Source: Leucobacter sp. wl10 (lineage in GTDB: Bacteria > Actinomycetota > Actinomycetes > Actinomycetales > Microbacteriaceae). Taken from it: a stretch of 49,377 nucleotides of DNA. The stretch's first letter is position 1. Every line of letters starts with the position of its first letter. Positions 9,772 to 17,314 of this stretch are shown one piece after another. The stretch covers positions 1-49,377 of the forward strand of contig NZ_KZ984012.1 in assembly GCF_003569785.1 (NCBI RefSeq), given 5' to 3'. The position numbers and the translations under genes were made by a program. The notes beneath the pieces are model-generated. The model was not told where the DNA came from. It searched no databases and was given only the letters and a program-made list of their open reading frames with translations.

Positions 9772-10706
9772 TGCTGCGCTTCGAGGAACTGCTCGATGTC
9801 GTCGAGCACCAGCTTTCCGCCGCCCGGGCCGACCCCGGAGATCCAGTAGCTGGTGTCGACGGGCGTCACCGACGGGAACGCGGTGCCGTTCTGCGTGATC
9901 GCGGCCGGGATGGTCGACGCATCGTCGACATCGGCGGTCGCGACGAAGACGTAGTCGGCCTGTGCGGTCAGGATGTTCTCAGGAGAGATGTCGGCCATGA
10001 GCCCGTCCTCCCAGTTCTGCTCCGGGATCGACAGCCCCACGCACTCCAGCGCGCCTCCCGCGAAGGACGTCGGTCCGTACAGGCTCAGTGTCGTCTCGTC
10101 TCGCGGCCGCACCAGGTTCGCCGTCTTCCCCTCGACGTCGAACTTGCCGGCGATCTGCTCGCACCGGCCGTTGAACTCGTCGAGCAGATTCTGCGCCGCG
10201 TCTTCACGACCGAGCGCCTTGCCGATGAGCCGCACGTTCTCCTGCCACGGGTCGGCCTGCGTCTCCATGAACACCGTCGGCGCGATCGCCTGCAGCTGGT
10301 CGTACAGCTTCGAATGCCGCGACTCCGTGCCCAGGATCAGATCGGGCTTCAAGGCCGCGATCGCCTCGAGATCGGGCTCGGGCACCGTGCCCACCGGCGC
10401 GACTCCGTCGACTCCGAGGTACCCGGGGATGCCCGAGACGTTGCTCGCCACCGCTGCTCCCACCGGCGTAACGCCAAGCGCCACCGCTGTATCCAGCTCG
10501 ACCGGTTCCAGCGTGACGACGCGCTGCGGATCCTCCGGGACCTCCGTCGTGCCCCGCGCGTGCTTCACGGTGCGCGTCCCCGACGCCGCTGCCGCTTGGT
10601 CGGCCCCGCTCTGCTGAGGCTGAGAGGCGCAACCCGTCAGCGCCAGCGCAGCGACGAAGAGTGCGGAGGCGAGGGCGAGGACCCTCCGATACCGAGGAAC
10701 GCGCAT
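9768..10706 (-). CDS. Iron-siderophore substrate-binding lipoprotein
   Basis: This is the extracellular receptor that captures ferric siderophore for the ABC importer. The N-terminus is a lipoprotein signal, with basic residues RVPRYRR, a hydrophobic core and lipobox ALTGC, so the mature protein is anchored by the lipidated Cys. The body is a FecB/FhuD-type fold with PQRVVTLEPVELDTAVALGV and LEAIAALKPDLILGTESRHS. A GTG at 10742 is in frame, but ATG at 10706 is chosen because AAAGG lies ten bases upstream and the signal peptide then has normal length. It is the first gene of a five-gene operon under the DtxR-like box. Confidence 0.93.
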   Translation of the reverse strand: MRVPRYRRVLALASALFVAALALTGCASQPQQSGADQAAAASGTRTVKHARGTTEVPEDPQRVVTLEPVELDTAVALGVTPVGAAVASNVSGIPGYLGVDGVAPVGTVPEPDLEAIAALKPDLILGTESRHSKLYDQLQAIAPTVFMETQADPWQENVRLIGKALGREDAAQNLLDEFNGRCEQIAGKFDVEGKTANLVRPRDETTLSLYGPTSFAGGALECVGLSIPEQNWEDGLMADISPENILTAQADYVFVATADVDDASTIPAAITQNGTAFPSVTPVDTSYWISGVGPGGGKLVLDDIEQFLEAQQ

Positions 10707-10771
10707 GCGAGAGAAACCTTTCTCGAAGTAACTGGGAGACACCGTCGATCATCGACAACCATACAGCAGAT

Positions 10772-10790
10772 GAAGGCAAGGTTGCCCTAA
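10772..10790 (-). promoter_or_regulatory. DtxR/IdeR-type iron box
   Basis: On the minus strand the 19 bases read TTAGGGCAACCTTGCCTTC, which matches 12 of 19 positions of the classical DtxR/IdeR consensus, including TTAGG, the central CCT and the distal CCT. It lies 65 bp upstream of the lipoprotein start and 42 bp before the divergent DUF817 gene. Iron-loaded DtxR would repress the siderophore operon here; an effect on the divergent gene is possible but not shown. Confidence 0.7.
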
Positions 10791-10832
10791 CTCTCGAAAC
10801 GGGAGCCTCCGCGGGCGCGCTAGCCTCGGAGA

Positions 10833-11765
10833 GTGGCCCCCTCCGAGACCCCCGATCCCGCGCACGGCCCCGATCCGGAACCGCGTCGGGATCTGACCCG
10901 CCTCGAGGCGGCGATCGACCGCGCCGCGCACCGCCTGCTCGCGGGGCGCCCGGAACGCGGGGCGCGGGCGTGGCTCATCGAGTTCGCGGTTTTCGTGCTC
11001 AAGCAGGCGTGGGCGTGCGTGTTCGGGGCGCTGCTGCTCGCCGTGATCGTCGCGGCCCGGTTCTGGTACCCCGACGACGCGCCGCTGGCGCGCAACGACG
11101 CGCTGACGGTCGCTGCGATCCTGATCCAGATCGGCATGCTCGTGTTCCGGCTGGAGAGCGGGCGCGAGCTGTGGGTGATCGTGCTGTTCCACATCACGGG
11201 AACCGCGATGGAGCTGTTCAAGACCGATGCGGGCTCGTGGGCCTACGAGGCCGAGGGGGTGCTGCGCATCGGCGCGGTGCCGCTCTTCAGCGGCTTCATG
11301 TACGCGGCGGTGGGCTCGTACATGGTGCGGGTCCACCGGCTGCACGACCTCGGCTTCGACCGCTACCCGCGGGTATGGGCGACCACGCTCGTGGCGGCGG
11401 GGATCTACGTCAACTTCTTCAGCCAGCACTTCATCGTCGACCTGCGCTGGCTGCTGCTCGCGCTGGTCGTGCTGCTGTGGTGGCGCACCGTCATGCGCTT
11501 CCGGGTGTGGCGGGCTACGCTGCGGGTGCCCCTGCTGCTGGTGTTCGCGGGGGTGGCGGTGTTCATCTGGCTGGCCGAGAACATCGGCACCTGGGCCGGG
11601 GCCTGGCTCTACCCGAACCAGGAGGGCGGCTGGGAGATCGTGTCGCCGCAGAAGCTCGTCTCCTGGTTCCTGCTGATGATCATCTCGGTGGTGATGGTGA
11701 CCTGGGTGTACCCGCCTCGTGTCCCCGGGGCGGGTACGGCTGTCAGGCCAGGAACGGCAGGCTGA
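10833..11765 (+). CDS. DUF817 family integral membrane protein
   Basis: The 310-residue protein resembles the DUF817 (YoaT) family, whose function is not known. After about 35 hydrophilic residues it has eight or so hydrophobic segments, with the characteristic polar stretches FHITGTAMELFKTDAGSW, FSGFMYAAVGSYMVR and IWLAENIGTWAGAWLYPNQ. The start is GTG at 10833. It is divergent from the siderophore operon and close to its iron box. Its 3' end overlaps the convergent small gene by 23 bp. Family recognition is from memory of these conserved stretches. Confidence 0.8.
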   Translation: MAPSETPDPAHGPDPEPRRDLTRLEAAIDRAAHRLLAGRPERGARAWLIEFAVFVLKQAWACVFGALLLAVIVAARFWYPDDAPLARNDALTVAAILIQIGMLVFRLESGRELWVIVLFHITGTAMELFKTDAGSWAYEAEGVLRIGAVPLFSGFMYAAVGSYMVRVHRLHDLGFDRYPRVWATTLVAAGIYVNFFSQHFIVDLRWLLLALVVLLWWRTVMRFRVWRATLRVPLLLVFAGVAVFIWLAENIGTWAGAWLYPNQEGGWEIVSPQKLVSWFLLMIISVVMVTWVYPPRVPGAGTAVRPGTAG

Positions 11766-12069
11766 AGACTCCGAGGAAGATCAGCGAGAGCATCACGACC
11801 GCCGCAAGCGCGGCGAGCGCCAGCATGATGCCGTTGAGCCAGACGCCCCAGAGCGCGAGGGAGCGTTCGCTCGTGCCGCGTCGCAGCGCGATGACGCCGA
11901 GGATGAGGCCGGTGATCGGCGCGATGAAGGTCCAGCCGCTCACGACCGACGCGACCCCGAGCACGAAGCTGGTGATCGCGAAGCCTCGGGAGCCCTCCGA
12001 GACGGGCTGGGCGAACTGCGTGGTGCCGGCGCCGGTGATGGTCGAGGGGGTGATGTGCGCGGTGGTCAT
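11743..12069 (-). CDS. Small DUF4190-like membrane protein
   Basis: This 108-residue protein has a short polar N-terminus and then two hydrophobic hairpins (GFAITSFVLGVASVVSGWTF and the C-terminal SLPFLA end). The pattern AITSFVLGV, ITGLILGVIALRR and LWGVWLNGIML resembles DUF4190. ATG at 12069 has AAAGGA eight bases upstream, so the longer frame reaching 12312 is not needed. The function is unknown; such proteins are usually small membrane proteins of uncertain role. It is convergent with, and overlaps, the DUF817 gene. Confidence 0.75.
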   Translation of the reverse strand: MTTAHITPSTITGAGTTQFAQPVSEGSRGFAITSFVLGVASVVSGWTFIAPITGLILGVIALRRGTSERSLALWGVWLNGIMLALAALAAVVMLSLIFLGVFSLPFLA

Positions 12070-12180
12070 GATCGGTGTCCTTTCGTCGTGTCTCCACGGT
12101 ACGTCCGAGGCTCGCCCGGCCGCGTCCTGCCCAGGTATCGCCTCGCTCGTACCGGAGTACCACCGTTCAGGCGCGGTCCG

Positions 12181-12260
12181 GTGCGGTCCTCGATCATCCG
12201 GTGCGGTCCTCGGTGATCCGGTGCGGTTCTCGGTGATCCGGTGCGGTTCTCGGTGATCCG
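12181..12260. repeat. Four tandem 20-bp repeats
   Basis: Four consecutive 20-base units start at 12181, 12201, 12221 and 12241. The last two are identical (GTGCGGTTCTCGGTGATCCG), and the first two differ by one to four bases. A further partial unit precedes them near 12171. There are no spacers, so this is a minisatellite and not a CRISPR array. It runs straight into the large inverted repeat. Confidence 0.9.
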
Positions 12261-12314
12261 TGTGCGCCTTTTGGGCGCATCCATTGCGGCGAAGCGCCCA
12301 AAAGGCGCACACGG
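12258..12314. repeat. Perfect 21-bp inverted repeat (hairpin)
   Basis: Bases 12258-12278 and 12294-12314 are exact reverse complements, separated by a 15-base loop. The arm contains CGCCTTTTGGGCGC. A transcript from either strand could form a very stable hairpin. It may serve as a bidirectional terminator between the two minus-strand genes, although no clear U-tract follows on the minus strand. It is followed by two 18-bp direct repeats (12318-12335 and 12357-12374). Confidence 0.85.
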
Positions 12315-12413
12315 ATTCCGGGGCAGGGCCGCGGGTCGGGGTTCCGGGTCGGGGCTCCGGGGCAGGGCCGCGGGCGAGGACCGCGAATCAGAGGCGCGGA
12401 TCCCGGATCCCCG

Positions 12414-13967
12414 TCAGTGCGAGGCCCCGGAGACATCGGTGCCGCGGGGTGCCATGAAGAACACGAGCGCGGCGACGGCGAGCATCATGAGGCCTCCCGC
12501 GATCCCGGTCGCCTGCAGCGAGTGGGTGAAGGCCGTGCCCGCCTGGTACGCGAGATCCGGCAGCCGAGCCTCGCCGGCGATCGCCACCGCGGCGCCCAGC
12601 GACGCCTCGGCCTGCCCGGCCGTCGTCGCGTCGAGCCTCGCGAGAGCGCCGCTGCCGACGAGCTCGGCGCGGTAGATCAGCGCCGAGATGCTGCCGAGGA
12701 TCGCCACGCCCAGCACCGCGCCCAGCTCGTAGGAGGTCTCCTCGAGCGCGCCCGCGTTGCCGGCCTTCTCCTCGGGTGAGCCGTGCATGATCATCGCCGA
12801 TCCGATGGCGAGGGATCCCGTGCCGGCGCCCACGAGCGTGAGCGCGATGAGCACGGTGAGCGTGGTCAGCGTCCCCGGCTGCAGCGCGATGATCAGCATG
12901 CCGGCGCCCGCGAGGCTCACCCCGCCGGCCAGCACGGCGCGCGCACCGATCCTGCGCGCCAGCGGGGGAGCGGCGAGCGAGGCAAGGGCGCCCGCGATCG
13001 CGATCGGGAAGAGGCGCACCCCCGCCTCGACGGGCGTCGCTCCGTCGACGAGCTGTATCCACTGCGCGATGAGCAGCAGCGCGGCCGCCATGGCGAACAT
13101 CGAGCCGAGCGCCGCGACGATGCCCGCCGAGAACTCGCGGTTGCGGAAGAGCCGCAGGTCGAGCAGCGGGGAGTCGCTGCGCACGCAGCGCGCGACGAAC
13201 CAGGCGAGCAGCGCCGCGCCCGCCGCGAACGCGGCGAGGGCCTCGGGCACGAGCAGGCTGGCCTCCTTGCCGAAGGTCTTGATGGCCCAGACCAGCAGCG
13301 TCATGCCGGCGAGCGAGAGCAGAGCCGCGAGGGCGTCCCAGCGACCCGTTACGCGCACGCGCGACTCGGGCAGGATAGCGAGCCCAGCGATGACGCCGGC
13401 GGCCATGAGCGGGACGTTGATGAGGAACGCCGCCTGCCACGAGAAGTGCTCGAGCAGCAGGCCGCCGATGAGCGGGCCCACCGCGGCGCCGAGGCCCGAG
13501 ACCGCGGCCCAGATGCTGAGGGCGGTGGCGCGCTCCTTGGGGTCGGTGAAGATGACGCGGATCAGCGACAGCGTGATCGGCATGATCATCGCGCCGCCCA
13601 CGCCGAGCAGCGCGCGGATCGCGATGACCGCCTCCGCGCTGCCGGCGAGCAGCACGAGCAGCGAGGCCGCGCCGAAGATCGAGTAGCCGAGCAGCAGCAT
13701 GCGCTTGCGGCCCCAGCGGTCGGCGATCGCTGCGAACGAGACGAGCAGGCCCGCCAGCACGAGCGAGTACACGTCGATGATCCAGAGCTGCTGGTCGGAG
13801 GTGGGGTGCAGCTCGGCCGCCATCTCGGGCAGCGCGATGTTGAGGATCGTCATGTCCATCGTGATCACGAGCAGGCTCGCGGTGAGCACGGCCACCGCCG
13901 CCCAGCGGCGCCTCGAGTTGAGGGGCGGCGCGGTGCGTGCGGCTGCGGCTGGGATGGGGGAGGTCAT
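12414..13967 (-). CDS. MFS multidrug efflux transporter, DHA2 (EmrB/QacA) family
   Basis: This is a 517-residue proton-coupled drug exporter of the 14-helix DHA2 group. Motif A appears as AAIADRWGRKRMLLLGYSIF after helix 2, motif D1-like DMTILNIALPEMA sits in helix 1, and motif C is in helix 5 (GLGAAVGPLIGGLLLEHFSW). ATG at 13967 overlaps the stop of the tetR gene (ATGA), so it is co-transcribed with and probably controlled by that repressor. The substrate cannot be told from sequence. Confidence 0.92.
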   Translation of the reverse strand: MTSPIPAAAARTAPPLNSRRRWAAVAVLTASLLVITMDMTILNIALPEMAAELHPTSDQQLWIIDVYSLVLAGLLVSFAAIADRWGRKRMLLLGYSIFGAASLLVLLAGSAEAVIAIRALLGVGGAMIMPITLSLIRVIFTDPKERATALSIWAAVSGLGAAVGPLIGGLLLEHFSWQAAFLINVPLMAAGVIAGLAILPESRVRVTGRWDALAALLSLAGMTLLVWAIKTFGKEASLLVPEALAAFAAGAALLAWFVARCVRSDSPLLDLRLFRNREFSAGIVAALGSMFAMAAALLLIAQWIQLVDGATPVEAGVRLFPIAIAGALASLAAPPLARRIGARAVLAGGVSLAGAGMLIIALQPGTLTTLTVLIALTLVGAGTGSLAIGSAMIMHGSPEEKAGNAGALEETSYELGAVLGVAILGSISALIYRAELVGSGALARLDATTAGQAEASLGAAVAIAGEARLPDLAYQAGTAFTHSLQATGIAGGLMMLAVAALVFFMAPRGTDVSGASH

Positions 13968-14620
13968 GATCTTTCCTGTGGTGGATCGGCTGTGGTCTGG
14001 GTGGTCGATGCGGAGGGAGGCGGGCCGGCATCGACTGGCATCGTGGCGAGGGCGCGCAGCGCTCGCGTGATCTCGTGGTGCTCGAGGGGCTGCTCGTGCA
14101 GGCCGGCGTGCATCGTGGCCCCGTCGAGGTAGACGGCGATGGCTGCGGCGCGCTCGCGGCCGATGTGCTGCGCGAGCATGTCGGTGAGGCGGTCGAACCA
14201 GCGCAGCGCCAGGGGGCGCAAGCGAGGATCGGTGACCCCGGTCGTCATGAGCGCGATGTCGGCCTGGAGCACGCGGGTGTCGTGGAGATACTCGAGAAAC
14301 TGCGCGACGGCCCGATCCGGATCGTTGACGAACTCGCTGAGGAAGGGCTCCAGGTTGGCCAGCTCCTCGTCGATCTCGTCGGAGAGCTGCTGCAGTGCCG
14401 CCTCGCGCAGCTCGTCGATTGAGCCGAAGTACTGCGTGGTCGAGCCGAGGGGCACCTGCGCGCGGGCGGCGACCGCGCGGTGCGTGAGCGCGGCGGCCCC
14501 GCTCTCGACGATCAGCTCTGCGGCGGCGGACAGGATCGTGCGGCGGCGCCCCTCGGGGTCGCGGCGTTTAGGAGCGGCCTGAGGTGCGAGCGGGGTCGCG
14601 GTCGTGGCGGGTTGCGGCAT
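13964..14620 (-). CDS. TetR family repressor of the MFS exporter
   Basis: The 218-residue protein has an N-terminal TetR helix-turn-helix ([18 protein letters not shown], then [22 protein letters not shown], about residues 25-65) and a variable ligand-binding C-terminal domain. ATG at 14620 with GGAGGAG nine bases upstream is chosen over the longer frame. It is the promoter-proximal gene of a two-gene operon with the efflux pump, and the palindromic operator lies 32 bp upstream of its start. Autorepression relieved by a drug-like ligand is the expected mode. Confidence 0.9.
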   Translation of the reverse strand: MPQPATTATPLAPQAAPKRRDPEGRRRTILSAAAELIVESGAAALTHRAVAARAQVPLGSTTQYFGSIDELREAALQQLSDEIDEELANLEPFLSEFVNDPDRAVAQFLEYLHDTRVLQADIALMTTGVTDPRLRPLALRWFDRLTDMLAQHIGRERAAAIAVYLDGATMHAGLHEQPLEHHEITRALRALATMPVDAGPPPSASTTQTTADPPQERS

Positions 14621-14651
14621 CGTTCGCGTCTCCTCCGGCGAGGTCGATAGA

Positions 14652-14679
14652 TGTACATATGTACATGTACATATGTACA
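14652..14679. promoter_or_regulatory. Double palindromic TetR operator
   Basis: Two copies of the perfect 14-bp palindrome TGTACATATGTACA lie back to back (14652-14665 and 14666-14679), so the 28 bases as a whole are also palindromic. It is very AT-rich against its surroundings and sits between the divergent tetR and rraA-like genes. Tandem TetR dimers bound on the same site, as for QacR or CprB, is a reasonable reading. Confidence 0.85.
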
Positions 14680-14801
14680 GGAACGTCGGCCGGTGGGCAA
14701 GTTTTCTTCGTGTGGCTCGCCTGGCGCGTTTGTCGGAGGATCCGGGTAGCGTGGTGCCTACCAGGCGCCGACAGCGCGCCGGCCCGGAGGGAGAACCCAC
14801 T

Positions 14802-15272
14802 ATGTCGCAGATCAGCACTGCAGACCTGTACGACGCCCGAGGCGACAAGCTGCAGTCGGTGTCGCTGCAGTTTCAGAACATCGGCGGCATGAGCGGCTTC
14901 AGCGGCGCGGTGCGCACGGTGCGCTGCTTCCAGGACAACGCGCTGATCAAGGAGCTGCTGAGCGGTCCGGGCGACGGCGCCGTGCTGGTGGTCGACGGGG
15001 GCGGATCGCTCGAGACCGCGCTCGTGGGCGACATCATCGCGAGCCTCGCCGTCGACAACGGCTGGGCGGGGCTCATCGTGAACGGCGCGATCCGCGACCG
15101 GGTGGCGCTCGGCACGCTGCCGTTCGGTGTGAAGGCGCTCGGCTCCAACCCCGCCAAGTCGGGCAAGACCGGCGAGGGGGAGGCCGACGTGCCCGTCGAG
15201 ATCGGGGGAGTCGTCTTCCGCCCGGGCGCGACCGTGTGGTGCGACGACGACGGGATCCTCGTCGAGCCGTAG
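14802..15272 (+). CDS. rraA: RraA-like protein / HMG aldolase family
   Basis: The 156-residue protein matches the RraA fold family, which includes the RNase E inhibitor RraA and class II 4-hydroxy-4-methyl-2-oxoglutarate/oxaloacetate aldolases. Seen motifs are [16 protein letters not shown] at the N-terminus and [14 protein letters not shown] near residue 95, in which the Arg-Asp pair binds metal and substrate in the aldolases. ATG at 14802 has a strong GGAGGGAG site at 14786-14793; the longer frame from 14604 crosses the operator and is rejected. Whether it acts on RNase E or as an aldolase cannot be decided. Confidence 0.88.
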   Translation: MSQISTADLYDARGDKLQSVSLQFQNIGGMSGFSGAVRTVRCFQDNALIKELLSGPGDGAVLVVDGGGSLETALVGDIIASLAVDNGWAGLIVNGAIRDRVALGTLPFGVKALGSNPAKSGKTGEGEADVPVEIGGVVFRPGATVWCDDDGILVEP

Positions 15273-15383
15273 CGGGATCCTGCCCGCCGACGCCGTTCGC
15301 GCACCGACGCCGTTTGTGCCGCGCGCTGCGGTGTCGCTCGTGCACCCGTGCGCGACCGCGGCCTCGCGCCGCGCGGACAATCG

Positions 15384-16274
15384 CTACTCGGGCAGCAGCC
15401 TCAGCAGCTTCCTGACGCCGCGGGTGGCGGCGCCGGTGGCGTGGGCGCGCGCTCGGAGTTCGGCGTCGCTCGTCACCACGGTGACGGCGCGGCCCGACGC
15501 CGTGAACGCGGAGGCCTCGGCGACGATGGCGTCGTCGCCGAGGCCGGGGGCGTCGACGACGCGCACGTGCGGGCTGCTGTCGATGCCGCGAGCGATGCCC
15601 TCGGCCACCATCACCCACTCGGGGAATGCGCGGTCGATCCCGGAGACGCGGGTTTCGGTGAGGTCGAGAAAACCGGCGCGGATCCCGCCGTTGTGCGTCG
15701 CGAGTACCTCGAGCCGGTCGCGCAGCCGCTCGGCGGCGGCGCGACGATCCCGCCACCACCCGTCGGGAACGCTGCCGATCACGTTCGCGGCGTCGACGAC
15801 CACCGCCGGAGACGCGGTGAGCAGCGGACGCAGCAACCGCCAACTCGAGGCGAAGGCCGGATGCAGCGGGCGGAGGTCGACCTCCGCGACCGGCACCCAC
15901 TCGAGCGCGTGGCTCTCGGGGTCGGTGATGCGCGGTTCGAAGGGGGCGGTGACCTCGGCGACGAGCGTCGTGTAGGTCCAGCCGCCGCGATCCAGCACGT
16001 GCGTGTAGCGGGGCGTGACCGCGTGGTCGGGCACGCCGGCCTCCTCCTGCGACTCGCGAATCGCACCGTCGATCGCGGCCTCGCCCTCGTGCCGGGCGCC
16101 GCCGGGAATGCCCCAGGTGTCTCCGTGGTCGCTCCAGGTGACGCGGTGCTGCAGCAGGATGGCGTCGAGCGCGCGGTCGTGGGCGAGCAGGCCGGCAGCG
16201 CCGAAGCGTCCCCAGTAGCGCCCGCCGTCTGACGCGGTGACCCAGGCGTCGCCGGGGTTTCGGAGGTCGCTCAT
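15384..16274 (-). CDS. Nudix hydrolase fused to a NYN/PIN-like domain
   Basis: The N-terminal half (about residues 1-140) is a Nudix domain with a complete Nudix box, GARHEGEAAIDGAIRESQEE followed by AGV, so it should hydrolyse a nucleoside-diphosphate-linked substrate. The C-terminal half (about 155-296) begins VVVDAANVIGS and contains DDAIVAEA and VVTSDAELRARA, the acidic pattern of NYN/PIN-like nucleases such as YacP. The start at 16274 is ATG. Combined mRNA or nucleotide turnover activity is an inference. The gene is convergent with the rraA-like gene. Confidence 0.85.
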   Translation of the reverse strand: MSDLRNPGDAWVTASDGGRYWGRFGAAGLLAHDRALDAILLQHRVTWSDHGDTWGIPGGARHEGEAAIDGAIRESQEEAGVPDHAVTPRYTHVLDRGGWTYTTLVAEVTAPFEPRITDPESHALEWVPVAEVDLRPLHPAFASSWRLLRPLLTASPAVVVDAANVIGSVPDGWWRDRRAAAERLRDRLEVLATHNGGIRAGFLDLTETRVSGIDRAFPEWVMVAEGIARGIDSSPHVRVVDAPGLGDDAIVAEASAFTASGRAVTVVTSDAELRARAHATGAATRGVRKLLRLLPE

Positions 16275-16387
16275 GCTCTCAGCGTAGCGGGGCGGGGCCG
16301 GAGGACGCAGGGGTGTCGTGCGCGGTGATGCGGGTCGCGGTCTCGAGCGTCTCTTCCCTCCTGTGGCTCTTCGCGTGAGAATGGAGT

Positions 16388-16825
16388 ATGGGCATTAGCG
16401 AGAAGTCGATCGTCGAACTGTCGGAGAGCGAGTGCTGGGCGCGGCTCGGCACGCAGCGCGTGGGGCGCCTGGTCACCAGCGTGGGCGAGGTGATCGATGT
16501 CGTGCCGATCAACTTCGTGGTCGACGGCAAGTCGGTCGTCTTCCGCACCGCGGCCGGCAGCAAGCTGGTGGAGCTGACGATCAACAGCTCGGTGCTCTTC
16601 GAGGTCGACGAGTTCGACGAGAGCGAGGGGTGGAGCGTCGTGGTGCGGGGCGACGCGCGGGCGATCGAGAGCGAGACGGAGATCGCGTCTGTCGAGAAGC
16701 TGCCCCTGACGCCGTTCGTGTCGACGCTCAAGCCGACCTTCGTGCGCGTCGAGGTCGAGGGCCTCACGGGGCGGGCGTTCGAGTTCGGCCCCGAGCCGCG
16801 GCGCGAGGACCAGCAGGAGGGGTAG
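16388..16825 (+). CDS. Pyridoxamine 5'-phosphate oxidase-family (PPOX fold) protein
   Basis: This 145-residue protein has the small split-barrel PPOX fold: an N-terminal helix with LSESECWARLGTQRVGRLV, then VVPINFVVDGKSVVFRT and VLFEVDEFDESEGWSVVVRG. Proteins of this kind bind flavins or F420-like cofactors and often act as small reductases or heme-like binders. The true substrate is unknown. It stands alone, ahead of the tRNA-Pro locus. Confidence 0.85.
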   Translation: MGISEKSIVELSESECWARLGTQRVGRLVTSVGEVIDVVPINFVVDGKSVVFRTAAGSKLVELTINSSVLFEVDEFDESEGWSVVVRGDARAIESETEIASVEKLPLTPFVSTLKPTFVRVEVEGLTGRAFEFGPEPRREDQQEG

Positions 16826-16889
16826 CGCGGCCCCACTGTGCTTCCCGCGCCGGTTGGCGGAGTGGTCAGCTGCGCCCCCGGAGTATGGG

Positions 16890-16895
16890 TAAGAT
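16890..16895 (+). promoter_or_regulatory. Candidate -10 element before the tRNA-Pro locus
   Basis: TAAGAT at 16890-16895 lies 33 bp upstream of the first (truncated) tRNA-Pro copy and resembles a sigma-70-type -10 box; no good -35 is obvious. If this is the native tRNA promoter, the intact tRNA further down would be transcribed through the truncated copy. Confidence 0.4.
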
Positions 16896-16927
16896 GGAGG
16901 GGTTGCCTCGCGAGGGTGGGGCGGCAG

Positions 16928-16967
<40 letters not shown>

Positions 16968-17008
16968 TAACGGCAGTAGCCCCAAATCGAAGACTTATAA
17001 CTGAATAG

Positions 17009-17082
17009 CGGGATGTGGCGCAGCTTGGTAGCGCACCTGACTGGGGGTCAGGGGGTCGCAGGTTCAAATCCTGTCATCCCGA
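17009..17082 (+). tRNA. tRNA-Pro(GGG)
   Basis: A complete cloverleaf can be drawn: acceptor CGGGATG paired with CATCCCG, D-stem GCGC/GCGC, anticodon stem CCTGA/TCAGG around loop CTGGGGG with anticodon GGG at 17043-17045, T-arm around GGTTCAAATCC, discriminator A at 17082. CCA is not encoded. It reads proline CCC (and CCU). The integrase gene follows closely, so its 3' half is the likely left attachment site. Confidence 0.95.
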
Positions 17083-17087
17083 CGGAA

Positions 17088-17122
17088 AAGCCCTGATGAG
17101 AAGCTATTTCTCGTCAGGGCTT
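17088..17122 (+). terminator. Hairpin terminator after tRNA-Pro
   Basis: A 15-bp stem (17088-17102 with 17108-17122, one G-U pair) closes a five-base loop six bases after the tRNA, beginning AAGCCCTGATGAGAA. It is followed by a pyrimidine-rich stretch CCTTCGTTTCT rather than a clean U-tract. It probably ends the tRNA transcript. Confidence 0.75.
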
Positions 17123-17156
17123 CCTTCGTTTCTGGTGACCTTCGCCGGGCTTCGGA

Positions 17157-17260
17157 ATGGGCCCAAAATCGGGTCCAGGACCCGCTCGTGATCGCTGCTC
17201 GTTCCGGCCTGTCTAGCAAGCTAGTGGGCCAAAAAGTGGAAATCTAGTGGGCCAAAATCC
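17157..17260. repeat. Direct repeats TAGTGGGCCAAAA, candidate integrase arm sites
   Basis: CTAGTGGGCCAAAA occurs exactly at 17221-17234 and 17244-17257, 23 bp apart, and a diverged copy, ATGGGCCCAAAATC, starts at 17157. The three lie between the tRNA attachment site and the end of the integrase gene, where arm-type integrase or Xis sites of tRNA-targeting elements are expected. The 17123-17314 stretch holds no gene. Confidence 0.5.
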
Positions 17261-17314
17261 GGGCAGCACGATGCTCCCGGCCCTTCCCTGACCAGGATGC
17301 CGGGGCAAGCGAAT

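Noticed and set aside
12181..12260. Tandem 20-bp units considered as a CRISPR array
   Set aside because: The units touch without spacers and no cas genes are nearby.
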